From assembly GCA_031267795.1 (NCBI GenBank), contig JAIRYK010000022.1, positions 235,837-299,836 of the forward strand: a stretch of 64,000 nucleotides of DNA, given 5' to 3'. Source of the DNA: Candidatus Endomicrobiellum devescovinae. Lineage in GTDB: Bacteria; Elusimicrobiota; Endomicrobiia; Endomicrobiales; Endomicrobiaceae. Positions 54,601 to 63,378 of this stretch are shown one piece after another; position 1 is the first letter of the stretch; each line of letters starts with the position of its first letter. Made by a program: the position numbers and the translations under genes. The notes under the pieces were generated by a model. The model worked only from the letters and a program-made list of their open reading frames with translations, was not told the origin of the DNA and did not search any database.

Positions 54601-55197
54601 TATTTTTTTCTGCTCTTCAAGACCATTATCCATAATTTCTAAATAGAAATTATCCTTTCCAAAAATATCTCTGTGTTCTGACGCAGCTTTTTCCGCTTTA
54701 TCAAAATTTCCTTTAAGCAAAGAAGCAGCAACTTCTCCTGCCAAACATCCCGAAAGAGCAATGATTCCCTTATTGTATTTTCTCAGCACTTCTTTATCTA
54801 CGCGAGGCTTATAGTAAAAGCCTTCGGTAAAACCAATGCTTACTATACGCATAAGGTTTTGATAGCCTTCAAAGTCTTTGGCAAGCAGTGTTAAATGGTT
54901 GTAATTTCCGCCATCTTCGGCATTTCTATCTATATTTTTATCAAAGCGAGATTTTGGAGCTACATATACCTCGCAGCCAATTATAGGCTTTATACCACTC
55001 TGTTTTGCAGCCCAATAAAATTCCATAGCTCCATACATATTGCCGTGGTCGGTAATAGCAAGAGCCGGCATTTTATATTCTTTAGCAATTAAATTAAAAA
55101 GCTCACCGGGTTTTCCTTTATCGTCAGTCAATCTACACGCACCGTCAAGAAGAGAGTACTCGGTATGGTTGTGCAAATGCACAAATTCCGCAGCCAT
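51670..55197 (-). CDS. dnaE: DNA polymerase III alpha subunit
   Basis: This replicative polymerase catalyses chromosomal DNA synthesis. The 1175-residue protein has an N-terminal PHP domain (HLHNHTEYSLLDG), the catalytic PDLDIDFADSGRE (Asp pair) near residue 400, FLGLRTL, the fingers and beta-binding regions, and the C-terminal OB-fold near residue 1000. I chose ATG 55197 (AGGTG at six bases). It is the first gene before serS. Length matches DnaE1. Confidence 0.96.
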   Translation of the reverse strand: MAAEFVHLHNHTEYSLLDGACRLTDDKGKPGELFNLIAKEYKMPALAITDHGNMYGAMEFYWAAKQSGIKPIIGCEVYVAPKSRFDKNIDRNAEDGGNYNHLTLLAKDFEGYQNLMRIVSIGFTEGFYYKPRVDKEVLRKYNKGIIALSGCLAGEVAASLLKGNFDKAEKAASEHRDIFGKDNFYLEIMDNGLEEQKKIIPDLLELSKKITIPLVATNDCHFLRKSDAKIHDILLCIGTGRTLNDPKRLKFDSDLFYYRSAEDMAKTFEYIPQSLKTTLEIAEKCNVEIDMDNLLLPQFPVPEEYKSDSEYLESLCRQGLIKRYRNVDCEQENRLKHELSVINRMGFASYFLIVSDFIKYAKDNGIPVGPGRGSGAGSMVAYTLGITDICPLKYDLLFERFLNPDRRSMPDLDIDFADSGREQVIEYVRHKYGEEKCAQIITFGSMQSRLVIKDVARVMGFTPTESNSIAKLVPQNASIAEALESSADLIKLVKTDERIANLIETSQKLEGLKRHTGVHAAGMVIANEEITNYSPLSKGSKNIVTTQYDGVVLPQLGLLKVDFLGLRTLTIIDECVKFIRKKKPEFDLDNISLDNEQSYKLLAEAKTMGVFQLESKGMRELIRKLKPSNIDDVVALIALYRPGPMGSGMLDDFVNRKHGKTPIIYDHPLQEPILKNTYGVILYQEQVMKMSVAMAGFTPGEADSLRKAMSKKIPEVIEKQREKFINGAKAKGIDKKISEKVFNNIVAFAGYGFNKSHSAAYGVVSYRTAYLKANYPLEYLTALLNSEIGRSAVKDNEESKLVMYLDDAALFGIKVLPPDIQYSDGQFKIEGSDIRFGLLAIKNIGEGLTQSIEQARSVNGKEAKFKDWDDFLQRIDLKSTNKKAFECLAKAGVFDSFGSEKLETRSSLLKSIDSSVDKAAKIKQDKESAQGFLFDSAETMISASSLQKAKPLDIFEALEYEKEVLGFYLSGHPLAPRKREIIAYSNYRLDKLPEPKENVDFKTAQIIRIAGMIVSIKKLISKAKKEPYARIKIEDLHGSVDAVLFPKVFERFGTYLTQNNVIVVKGRLMGTQGQPEIIVEDIITIDEAKKKFPPNSGEVHVRLSTTRYDDVLSDDLKKIFSANKGKAKVYIDLEDVLHGNFSIETEYLADCSDNFINDVESAIGIKNSVELRYSN

Positions 55198-55236
55198 AAG
55201 AAACACCTGTTTTTTTGAGATTTTGCAACTTAAGAT

Positions 55237-55245
55237 ATTATATCA
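55237..55245 (-). promoter_or_regulatory. extended -10 element upstream of dnaE
   Basis: The minus strand reads TGATATAAT, the same extended -10 sequence as before pcrA, about 40 bp before the dnaE start. No strong -35 is visible. Confidence 0.4.
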
Positions 55246-55511
55246 TTTTGTGTTATTATTACCATTTATCATTGAAAAGTTTTCTATAACACCTCTTTCA
55301 CTTTAAAGGTTCCCCATTTTGGAACTCTTTTACGCAAAACCCTTCCTTTTTACTCTACCCGATAAACTTAGGAGTTTTAACCTAATTATTATTTGTAATT
55401 ATTTGAATTTATATGTAAACATGAGGTAAAAAATTTGCAAATATAATGAAAAAATAATGTGAAGCGGGCAACTTTAACGTAACGAGCCTAAACGATAAAA
55501 GGGAGAACAGT
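55246..55511. other. intergenic region between dnaE and the exported protein
   Basis: This gap holds no coding frame. It contains CGATAAACTTAGGAG (55360-55374), also found at 42725-42739, a possible -10 TATAAT at 55442-55447 for the downstream gene, and CCTAAACGATAAA at 55487-55499, which also occurs at 42719-42731. GGGAG precedes the ATG at 55512. Confidence 0.6.
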
Positions 55512-56612
55512 ATGGGAGCAATTTGTAACTTAACAAAAGTACTATCAATTCTTATTATTTCTGGTTTTTTAGTATTTACGGGAAAAACAAGAGTAGCAGC
55601 AGATGCAGGAACATCTGCTGACTCTAGTATATTAAATACGACAATGAGTATAGGATTTGGGACATTAGTAAGTACACAATCTGCTGGGGTTGAACTGTTG
55701 ATAGGTACGGTGACACCGCACTCTGCAAGTGTAAATATAGGATTAAATTATTTAAACTCACTGATAACAGCTGACTTGACAATGCCTAAAGTTGAAGAAG
55801 CTAAAGGTATTGAGTATTACATACTAGATGATAGACTGGCAGAGAAAATTGATGCTACTAGAATACAAACTTTAGAGCGTGACGACTACTATAATGTTCT
55901 GGTCACCAACAGGCTAGTTCTAAAGCTTTCTTGGTTTAATAATAACAGCAGAGTTGCGCGAGTTTGGCATATGGATATGGGCGCTCTGAATAATGGTATA
56001 GAAAATTCTTACCCAAAACTAACATATCTTGCTGGTGGAGAGAATCTGGCTAAGGGTAGAAAATTATCAGAGATAGAGCCTAAGTATATGATTGACGAAG
56101 TGCTAGCTGTTAAGCAAGAAGTTTTCAAGACTGATTGCCCATCAGCAACGGATTACGCCCAGAAGCGCTTTAAAGTCATCGGGGATTTTTCTGTATTGTG
56201 CAAATATCCAATTACAGTTCCAGTGTTGGTGAAAGGGATTGCTTCTGGTATAGTAACTCTTAGCGATTTTGATTGCAATAATGCAGAAGATATGGATGGA
56301 ATTAGAGTTTTTGTTCCAGCAATAAAAAAAGGCGAAGTTACAACAGAGCAGTTTAAGATGCAGCTAAAAAGAAATGATGCAGTTCTTAGAGGAGTTGTTA
56401 AAACTTTTGAGAGAGGACAGCAAATTGATCCAAACTTTGGGCGTTATCCACTACTGAAAGCAGAACCAGAAGTGTCTGATGATGTTAATTTTTTTGACAC
56501 AGATCCATCATTACCATTCTTGAAACGTATGAAAATCTTGTTTAAGTTCTTAAAACGTTCTATAACAACTAATTCTATTGATAGTGAGAATCCGATTGAG
56601 ATTGACATGTAA
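55512..56612 (+). CDS. exported protein of unknown family (intact paralogue)
   Basis: This 366-residue protein has an N-terminal hydrophobic segment (about residues 8-22) that is likely a signal peptide, then a mature part with PKVEEAKGIEYYILDDRLAEKI near residue 92 and MDGIRVFVPAIKKGEV near residue 258. The tail is basic and acidic in turn. A frameshifted copy is at 41634-42497. I do not recognise a family. It has GGGAG before the ATG and its 3' end overlaps the convergent GNAT gene by 38 bp. Confidence 0.75.
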   Translation: MGAICNLTKVLSILIISGFLVFTGKTRVAADAGTSADSSILNTTMSIGFGTLVSTQSAGVELLIGTVTPHSASVNIGLNYLNSLITADLTMPKVEEAKGIEYYILDDRLAEKIDATRIQTLERDDYYNVLVTNRLVLKLSWFNNNSRVARVWHMDMGALNNGIENSYPKLTYLAGGENLAKGRKLSEIEPKYMIDEVLAVKQEVFKTDCPSATDYAQKRFKVIGDFSVLCKYPITVPVLVKGIASGIVTLSDFDCNNAEDMDGIRVFVPAIKKGEVTTEQFKMQLKRNDAVLRGVVKTFERGQQIDPNFGRYPLLKAEPEVSDDVNFFDTDPSLPFLKRMKILFKFLKRSITTNSIDSENPIEIDM

Positions 56613-57054
56613 GGGAAGAGAGTCTATTGTCATAGAAAAGGTGCAAAATAGGATATGGAAGACTGAAAGAATCAAATTCGTCCCTTTTTACAATCTTAAA
56701 TCCAAGTTTCTTATAAAAGCTAAAAGCTTTTTGATTTTGTTCGTTTACCGAGACCTTTTTTAGATTCAAATCTTTGATTGCATAAATTATAAGATTTTTA
56801 CCTAAACCCTTGCCAAAATATTCTGGGTCAATAAAAAGAGATTCTATTTCATTGTCAGAAAGTCCCATAAAACCAAGAATTGTGCCAGCTTTTTTAATTC
56901 CAAAGATTTTCATATTTGGCAAAATTCTGTAAAGTGTACTTTTTATTAGCTCAAAATCTTTTTCTTTTATAAAAAAATGTGTTGCTTTAACAGACTTTTC
57001 CCATACAATCATTACATCCTTATAATCAGCTTTGCTTAATAATTCTATTTTCAT
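56575..57054 (-). CDS. GNAT family N-acetyltransferase
   Basis: This 159-residue acetyltransferase has the acetyl-CoA site LFIDPEYFGKGLGKNLI (motif A) near residue 77 and SFYKKLGFKIVKRDE near residue 110. The substrate is unknown. Its last 13 codons overlap the end of the convergent exported-protein gene, so the C-terminal tail (LTCQSQSDSHYQ) could be an extension after loss of an original stop. Confidence 0.85.
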   Translation of the reverse strand: MKIELLSKADYKDVMIVWEKSVKATHFFIKEKDFELIKSTLYRILPNMKIFGIKKAGTILGFMGLSDNEIESLFIDPEYFGKGLGKNLIIYAIKDLNLKKVSVNEQNQKAFSFYKKLGFKIVKRDEFDSFSLPYPILHLFYDNRLSSLTCQSQSDSHYQ

Positions 57055-57164
57055 TTCAATTCCTTCAACTCTTTTTCTTGATAAAACAAACTAAACTATG
57101 CTAGCATTCTTACGGGAAAATTTAAAATTGCTGCGTCGGAAACAAATTAAAATAGGACTATTAA

Positions 57165-58622
57165 ATGATTATAAAAATCTTTTCAAACTTTATCAATCAT
57201 GATTTTCATACCGTCATAGCAGTCGGAATTTACATCGCATTAGCTTTTGGAACAAGCGCCCACATACTGCTACACAAAAATGATGTTAGAAGCGCAATAG
57301 GTTGGATAGCATTGGTTTTTTTATCGCCGTTTATCGGAACTATCCTTTATATTTTCCTTGGAATCAATAGAGTAAAAAGAAAAGGCAGCCGCTTAAGGAA
57401 AAAGATAAACTTGTCAGAAAAATATTCCTATGAGATAATAAATAATATTTTTGAAAACTTGCCTATAAACTACAAACAATTCATAACATTTGGACATAAT
57501 ATATATCCTCAAGCATTTGCTTTTAGCAACTCTATTGAACCTTTGCAAAATGGCGTTGAGGCTTATCCTAAAATGTTAAAAGCCATAAAGAGCGCAAAGA
57601 AAGAGGTTTTAATTTCAAGCTATATATTTGATTATGATAGTGAGACAGTTAAATTTATTGACGCTTTTAAAACTGCTGTTAAAAATGGAGCTTCAGTAAA
57701 AGTTTTAGTAGATGGTATTGGAACTTTAAAATTTTTCCACCGTTCTATAGAGAAAAGATTATCCGAGATCCACGGCGTTGAATGCGGAGTATTCTTGCCG
57801 CCTCATATTCCTATATCTATGCCTTTTGTAAACCTAAGAAACCATAGAAAAATGATGATAGTTGACGGAAAGACTGCATTTTTTGGAGGCATGAACCTTT
57901 CAAAAAAAAATGTTTTTACGCACAACTTAAAAGACGGAATCTTAGACATAACATTTGAGGTTAAAGGTTCAGTTATAGAGCAAATGGCGGAAATTTTTGA
58001 GGATGACTGGGAATTTGCCGTAGGTGTAAAATTTCAATCTTTTGCAAGGACTGTCAATCATACCAAAGAGGGGACAATTCCAGTAAGAATTATCCCTGAC
58101 GGTCCTGACAATAAACACGGAATAATAGAACTTATAATTACAGGAGCGATAAATGCTGCGGTAAAAAAAATTCTTATAGTAACTCCATATTTCCTTCCAG
58201 AAAACAATATTTTAACTGCAATTGAAATGGCAGCGATGAAAGATGTTGACGTAGAAATAATAACACCGGAAAAGAGCGACCATAAAATTTTAAATTATGC
58301 GGTTGAGTCAAATTTTTTGCGATTGATAGAAAGTGGAGTAAAAATATATCGTACACCTTACCCTTTTGATCACAGTAAGATTTTTATAGTTGACAACGAG
58401 TGGGTATTTGTCGGTTCAGCAAATTGGGACGAGAGAAGTTTTAAGCTTAACTTTGAATCCAACATGGAAATATTCAGTAAAAACTTAGCAAAAAAACTTA
58501 CTGAGATTGCTGAAGAAAAAAAGAAAAATGCTAAACTTACAACCGCTTATGAATGTAAGCAATTGCCATTTTTAAAACGCATTAGAAATAATGCTTACAG
58601 ATTGCTGACGCCTTACAGCTAA
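57165..58622 (+). CDS. cls: cardiolipin synthase
   Basis: This 485-residue phospholipase-D-type enzyme makes cardiolipin in the inner membrane. It has two N-terminal membrane segments (to about residue 60), HRKMMIVDGKTAFFGGMNL (first HKD, about residue 225) and HSKIFIVDNEWVFVGSANWDERS (second HKD, near residue 405). It is a single gene, its 3' end overlapping the convergent ACT gene by four bases. Confidence 0.93.
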   Translation: MIIKIFSNFINHDFHTVIAVGIYIALAFGTSAHILLHKNDVRSAIGWIALVFLSPFIGTILYIFLGINRVKRKGSRLRKKINLSEKYSYEIINNIFENLPINYKQFITFGHNIYPQAFAFSNSIEPLQNGVEAYPKMLKAIKSAKKEVLISSYIFDYDSETVKFIDAFKTAVKNGASVKVLVDGIGTLKFFHRSIEKRLSEIHGVECGVFLPPHIPISMPFVNLRNHRKMMIVDGKTAFFGGMNLSKKNVFTHNLKDGILDITFEVKGSVIEQMAEIFEDDWEFAVGVKFQSFARTVNHTKEGTIPVRIIPDGPDNKHGIIELIITGAINAAVKKILIVTPYFLPENNILTAIEMAAMKDVDVEIITPEKSDHKILNYAVESNFLRLIESGVKIYRTPYPFDHSKIFIVDNEWVFVGSANWDERSFKLNFESNMEIFSKNLAKKLTEIAEEKKKNAKLTTAYECKQLPFLKRIRNNAYRLLTPYS

Positions 58623-58864
58623 ATTGTTACAAATTTAGCTTTTACGCCGTCTAAAGTTTCAAATTTTGCAAGCAGTGGTTTTATTAATTTTTCTTCGGAG
58701 ACTATCTCTAAGATTATAAGCCCTTTATCAGAGCAAGAATCTGAAGAACTATCATGAATGCCAAGCCTTGTTCTTATTTGACAGCCAGAACTTGTTAGGG
58801 TTTCTTGAATTTTTACAGCACAAGAGTTTCTTTTTTCTACCGATAAAATTAAGATATTTGCCAC
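58619..58864 (-). CDS. ACT-like regulator (TM1266-type)
   Basis: This 81-residue protein resembles the TM1266-like family, known as iron-only hydrogenase system regulator: LSVEKRNSCAVKIQETLTSSG, TRLGIHD, GLIILEIVSEEKLIKPLLAKFETLDGVKAKFV. No hydrogenase gene is near. The match is by pattern. It lies downstream of the deacetylase on the same strand. Confidence 0.6.
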   Translation of the reverse strand: MANILILSVEKRNSCAVKIQETLTSSGCQIRTRLGIHDSSSDSCSDKGLIILEIVSEEKLIKPLLAKFETLDGVKAKFVTI

Positions 58865-58897
58865 AGAAACCTCCCGAGATTCAAACTTAAACGCCTA

Positions 58898-59575
58898 TTA
58901 AATTTTTTGTTTTAGATTTAAAAGCTCGCTTACAGTAACAATCTCGTATCCTTCCGCCCTAATTTCATCTATAAAATCTCCAAGAAAGGACAAAATTTTA
59001 TCATTTTTAGGCAAGTCGTGCATCAAAAAAATTGCTCCGTTCTTGATAGCTTGTTTATATTTTATATGCATTTCTTGAGCTGATACATTTTCCCAATCCA
59101 TGCCGAAGCTCCAATTTATCACATAATATCCTTGCTTTTGGGCGACTTCCAGCCCTTCAGGTTTTGAATATCCGTATGGAAACCTCATCAAATATGTGTC
59201 AACTCCTAACTTGTCTTTTATTACCTTTTTTGCTTGTAAGATTTCTCTTTCCATCTTGCTTATCTTATCAGCGACTTTGTAAGAGTAAAAATTGACATGC
59301 TCATATGTGTGGTTACCTATTTCATGACCGTCAGCAACAACCTCTTTTGCTGTTTCTGTATCATTTTCTACTCTAATGCCAAGCATGAAAAATGTAGCTT
59401 TGACATTCTTTTCTTTAAGAATTTCTAAAACTCTTTTTGTGGCTTTTCCCGGACCATCGTCAAAAGTCAACGCTACTTTCATTACTCCGGGATAACCGTT
59501 TGCATAAAAAGTCTTTGCGTTAGAAAAACATGCAAACAAACAAATTACAGTAAAAACAATATTAATTTTTTTCAT
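58898..59575 (-). CDS. polysaccharide deacetylase (NodB domain), exported
   Basis: This enzyme removes acetyl groups from chitin-like or peptidoglycan-type sugars. The 225-residue protein begins with a signal peptide (ending FSNA), then ALTFDDGPGKATKRVL (TFDDGP, catalytic Asp) near residue 37, HEIGNHTYEHVN (Hx3H zinc motif), and RFPYGYSKPEG. Substrate: envelope polysaccharide, not specified. I chose ATG 59575, which overlaps the preceding stop as ATGA. Confidence 0.9.
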   Translation of the reverse strand: MKKINIVFTVICLFACFSNAKTFYANGYPGVMKVALTFDDGPGKATKRVLEILKEKNVKATFFMLGIRVENDTETAKEVVADGHEIGNHTYEHVNFYSYKVADKISKMEREILQAKKVIKDKLGVDTYLMRFPYGYSKPEGLEVAQKQGYYVINWSFGMDWENVSAQEMHIKYKQAIKNGAIFLMHDLPKNDKILSFLGDFIDEIRAEGYEIVTVSELLNLKQKI

Positions 59576-60165
59576 TTTGTCCATATTATTACGCTTGAAA
59601 TTGCTGTTAAAACTCCAGCGTTAATTATCTGCATCCAAAAATTATCGTTCAACTTCCAAGGAATTGCTTCAATTAAAGTAGCGGCAATAGCACCTATTAA
59701 AGCAAACTGTATATTGAAAAGAAACAAACCAATTATAAAACATACAGTAAAACAAGCAAAACTTCCTTCTAGGCTTTTGCTAGTAAAAATTTTATGCCTG
59801 CCTATTGTTCTGCCGACTAAAGCTGCTGCTGCGTCTCCAAACGCAAGATACAAAAGACTTGCAAATACCATACTTTTATTAGGAAATAATACTATTGCTA
59901 TAAATGCACCTGATAAAGTCCAAATTACACCACTTATTTTCTCAGCTTCTTCAGATCTGTAAAACCCTTTAAAATTGTTCTTAAAAAAATCGTTAACCTT
60001 AGGAAACTTAAATCTTATATACTCCAGTAAAATAACAATACTCATCGCTACTGCAAGACCCAAGACAACAATATTTTTTGGCAAATACCAATATCCAAAA
60101 ACATAAAGTAGCGATAATAAATGAAACGTTTTTCTTTTTATTTCGTCTTTTGGAATGCAAGCCAT
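59572..60165 (-). CDS. dolichol kinase/phytol kinase-like membrane protein
   Basis: This 197-residue membrane protein has about six hydrophobic spans and the DGK1/SEC59/VTE5 motif LAFGDAAAALVGRTIGRHK...KSLEGSFACF (about residues 107-137). Family members use CTP to phosphorylate polyprenols or diacylglycerol. The bacterial role may be lipid-carrier recycling. It overlaps the protease-like gene by 28 bp and the deacetylase by four. Confidence 0.8.
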   Translation of the reverse strand: MACIPKDEIKRKTFHLLSLLYVFGYWYLPKNIVVLGLAVAMSIVILLEYIRFKFPKVNDFFKNNFKGFYRSEEAEKISGVIWTLSGAFIAIVLFPNKSMVFASLLYLAFGDAAAALVGRTIGRHKIFTSKSLEGSFACFTVCFIIGLFLFNIQFALIGAIAATLIEAIPWKLNDNFWMQIINAGVLTAISSVIIWTK

Positions 60166-60827
60166 ATTTCTTTTACTCCATTGTATATAAATTTATAGAC
60201 ATTAATTATATTATGGTATGACTGAAAAAAAACATTTTTGATGCTTATCGCATCTTCAAAAGCAAGAGCGGCAAGCAATGTAAACACTACAATATTAACA
60301 GCCAAAATTACAACATAAGAAAAAAATGCTCCATAAACCTTTAAATCCGGCTGCTCTATAGAAAGGATATAAACTGTCAAAGCAATATGAAAAGATACAG
60401 AAAAGCCTATTAGAAAAAGATAATAACCATACAATTGCTTTATATCCATAAACCAGCCTAAACAAACATAAACTATTATAATAGCAAGCGTATATATAGG
60501 AAAAAAATATGGCGCAAGCGTTATCCATATATTATCTTTTGTTAAAACAACGCTTCCCGAACTTTCGCCGACATTGAATTTTTTTATTTTTGCCCCGCTT
60601 AAAATACCTGCTATTGCGTGGGAAATCTCATGACCAAATATATAAGTTTTTATAGGCTTATAAAGAACTACTTGAAAAGTTATATAACTAAGAACTCCTA
60701 TCCAAAAAGGAATATATTTGCCACTTGATGAGATAGAAAAAACCAAGAAATTTTTAGCAAGGGTATATCCCGCTGCAAAAATTGCAGGAACTGCAATAAA
60801 AGCGATGATATTTCTTAAAAATCTCAT
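60138..60827 (-). CDS. M50-like putative membrane zinc metallopeptidase
   Basis: This 229-residue membrane protein has about five spans and the HExxH-type motif IFGHEISHAIAGILSGAKIKKF near residue 65, as in site-2 protease relatives that cut within membranes. The second zinc ligand is not clearly visible. It heads the three-gene cluster of protease-like, dolichol-kinase-like and deacetylase genes, all overlapping, which suggests envelope work. Confidence 0.7.
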   Translation of the reverse strand: MRFLRNIIAFIAVPAIFAAGYTLAKNFLVFSISSSGKYIPFWIGVLSYITFQVVLYKPIKTYIFGHEISHAIAGILSGAKIKKFNVGESSGSVVLTKDNIWITLAPYFFPIYTLAIIIVYVCLGWFMDIKQLYGYYLFLIGFSVSFHIALTVYILSIEQPDLKVYGAFFSYVVILAVNIVVFTLLAALAFEDAISIKNVFFQSYHNIINVYKFIYNGVKEIWLAFQKTK

Positions 60828-60837
60828 TGTACACCTT

Positions 60838-60885
60838 AAAAATCGTTCAGGACGATAAACTAAACCTAGCCATCATCCTGAACGA
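60838..60885 (-). terminator. terminator after hppA
   Basis: TCGTTCAGGA and TCCTGAACGA form a perfect 10-bp stem with a 23-base loop; on the minus strand five T follow. It lies 76 bp beyond the hppA stop and ends the mazG-hppA transcript. Confidence 0.7.
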
Positions 60886-60961
60886 ATTATTAACTTTGCT
60901 TTGACTTAATTTTTTAACAATGTAATTCTTTTTATACAATCAATAGAGCTTTTAATTTGTG

Positions 60962-63364
60962 TTATTTTGTTTTCATATCTGTGAAAGATTTAACTACAAA
61001 TATCACAGCAACTACAAAAGACGCTGCTGCGAGAATAGTATTCAATTGTCCTTTTGATGTAAGAGCTAAAGCAAGCTCTAATGCCAAAAGTCCGAAAAGC
61101 GTTGTAAACTTAATTATAGGATTCATTGCAACTGAAGAAGTATCCTTAAACGGATCTCCGACAGTATCGCCTACGACAGTAGCTTTGTGAAGTTCCGTGC
61201 CTTTTTCGCGTAAGTCAACTTCAACATATTTTTTTGCATTGTCCCAAGCTCCACCGGCATTTGCCATAAATATCGCTTGGAAAAGACCAAACAACGCTAT
61301 GGAAATAAGGTAACCAATAAAAAAGTAAGGCTCAATAAATGCAAATGCAAGAGTTGTAAAAAAGACCACCATAAACAAGTTTATCATACCTTTTTGAGCA
61401 TATATCGTACATATTTCAACAACTTTCTTAGAGTCTTCGGTTGAAGCTTTTTGAGAGTTTCCGTCAAGCTTAATATTTCCTTTTATAAACTCAACAGCTT
61501 TGTAAGCTCCGCTGGTTACTGCATGATTTGAAGCTCCGGTAAACCAATAAATTATTGATCCTCCTGCTATTAACCCAAGCAAGAAAGGAGCATGCAACAA
61601 TGAAAGATTTGCTAGTCCTGTTGTAAGACCGTCTGTAAGCATAACTATTGTAGAGAAAATCATAGTAGTAGCTCCGACTACAGCCGTTCCTATAAGAACA
61701 GGCTTTGCAGTAGCTTTAAATGTGTTTCCAGCACCATCATTTTCTTCAAGCAACAATTTTGATTTGTCAAAAACAGGCTTAAATCCGAAATCTTTCTCTA
61801 TTTCTTTATCTACGTTAGGAATATTTTCAATCAAAGACAATTCATAAACCGACTGAGCATTGTCAGTAACAGGTCCGTAAGAGTCCACAGCGATTGTTAC
61901 AGGTCCCATGCCTAAGAATCCAAAAGCTACAAGACCAAAAGCAAACACCGCAGGAGCAATCATAATTTCTCCAAGACCTAAGGAGCTTATTGCATAAGCC
62001 GAGCCCATAAGAACTATAATTGCAACACCCATCCAGTATGCACTAAAATTCCCCGCTGTAAGACCTGAAAGAACATTAAGAGAGGCTCCTCCGTGTCTTG
62101 AAGAATTAACAACATTCTGAACAAAGGCACTTTTTACCGAAGTAAATACTTTTACAATTTCAGGTATAACTGCGCCTGCTATTGTTCCGCAGCTTATAAT
62201 AAGCGAAAGTTTCCACCAGAGAGTTCCGTCCCCCAAATCACCTATAACAAGCTTTGAAACAACAAAAGTCAAAGCTATTGAAACTATTGAAGTTATCCAT
62301 ACAAGAGAAGTTAAAGGCGCCTCAAAATTCATTTTGTCAGCAAGAGCAAACTTAATTTTTGATATTGCCGAATTTATCCAATAAGAAACCGCACTTGATA
62401 TAAGCATTATCAAACGCATTACAAAAATCCAAACCAAAAGTTTAACTTGTAAAACAGGGTCGCTTACAGCCAAAATTATAAACGTTACCAAAGCTACGCC
62501 AGTAACGCCGTAAGTTTCAAATCCGTCAGCAGTAGGTCCTACTGAATCGCCGGCGTTGTCGCCCGTACAATCAGCTATAACTCCGGGATTTCTTGCATCA
62601 TCTTCTTTAATGTTAAACACAATTTTCATCAAGTCAGAACCAATATCTGCAATCTTTGTAAATATTCCACCTGCTATTCTAAGAACTGAAGCTCCTAGAG
62701 ACTCTCCTATTGCAAATCCTATAAAGCAAGCACCTGCAAAATCTGAAGGAATAAACAAAAGAATCACAAGCATTATCAAAAGTTCAATGCTTATAAGAAG
62801 CATTCCGATGCTCATACCCGCTCGAAGAGGAATTGCATATAAAGGATACGGCTTTCCTTTCAGGCTTGCAAAAGCAGTTCTTGAATTTGCGAAAGTGTTG
62901 ATTCTCATACCAAACCACGCTACGGTGTAACTTCCAAGAATTCCTATAATACTGCATAAAACAATTGTCGCCACTTTTACTGTGGTAAAATTTTCTAGCC
63001 ACCCAAAATACACAACTATAATAAGAGCGAGAAACAGTTCAAGAATGATTATAAACTTACCTTGCGTTACAAGATAGGTTTTACAAGTTTCATATATAAG
63101 TTCAGAAATGTCTTTCATTGAACTGTGTACAGGAAGTTTTTTTATGCTTAAAAAGTGGCAAATGCCAAACATCAAACCAAAAAAACACACTACAAAACCA
63201 AACATCAAAAGAGACTTTCCATTTACTGCATTCCCAAAAAAACTGACCAAAGACAAATCAGGAACTACTAAGTTCGCTTCGCTTGCCAATGCACGGCTTA
63301 TACACGCTGTTAGTACGGCAAATAGTGCGGCAATTTTCTTAAACGATAACACTCTGCTTAACAT
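60962..63364 (-). CDS. hppA: membrane-bound ion-translocating pyrophosphatase
   Basis: This 800-residue membrane enzyme couples pyrophosphate hydrolysis to H+ or Na+ transport, recovering energy in anaerobes. It has 15 or more spans, FTKIADIGSDLMK and ARNPGVIADCTGDNAGDSVG (substrate-binding Asp clusters) near residue 265, and GAWDNAKKYVE and HKATVVGDTVGDPFKDT near the end. The GNTFKAT segment near residue 540 has Lys where K+-dependent members have Ala, which suggests a K+-independent type. Ion specificity is not certain. It follows mazG by 14 bp. Confidence 0.93.
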   Translation of the reverse strand: MLSRVLSFKKIAALFAVLTACISRALASEANLVVPDLSLVSFFGNAVNGKSLLMFGFVVCFFGLMFGICHFLSIKKLPVHSSMKDISELIYETCKTYLVTQGKFIIILELFLALIIVVYFGWLENFTTVKVATIVLCSIIGILGSYTVAWFGMRINTFANSRTAFASLKGKPYPLYAIPLRAGMSIGMLLISIELLIMLVILLFIPSDFAGACFIGFAIGESLGASVLRIAGGIFTKIADIGSDLMKIVFNIKEDDARNPGVIADCTGDNAGDSVGPTADGFETYGVTGVALVTFIILAVSDPVLQVKLLVWIFVMRLIMLISSAVSYWINSAISKIKFALADKMNFEAPLTSLVWITSIVSIALTFVVSKLVIGDLGDGTLWWKLSLIISCGTIAGAVIPEIVKVFTSVKSAFVQNVVNSSRHGGASLNVLSGLTAGNFSAYWMGVAIIVLMGSAYAISSLGLGEIMIAPAVFAFGLVAFGFLGMGPVTIAVDSYGPVTDNAQSVYELSLIENIPNVDKEIEKDFGFKPVFDKSKLLLEENDGAGNTFKATAKPVLIGTAVVGATTMIFSTIVMLTDGLTTGLANLSLLHAPFLLGLIAGGSIIYWFTGASNHAVTSGAYKAVEFIKGNIKLDGNSQKASTEDSKKVVEICTIYAQKGMINLFMVVFFTTLAFAFIEPYFFIGYLISIALFGLFQAIFMANAGGAWDNAKKYVEVDLREKGTELHKATVVGDTVGDPFKDTSSVAMNPIIKFTTLFGLLALELALALTSKGQLNTILAAASFVVAVIFVVKSFTDMKTK

Positions 63365-63378
63365 ACAAATCCCCTATT

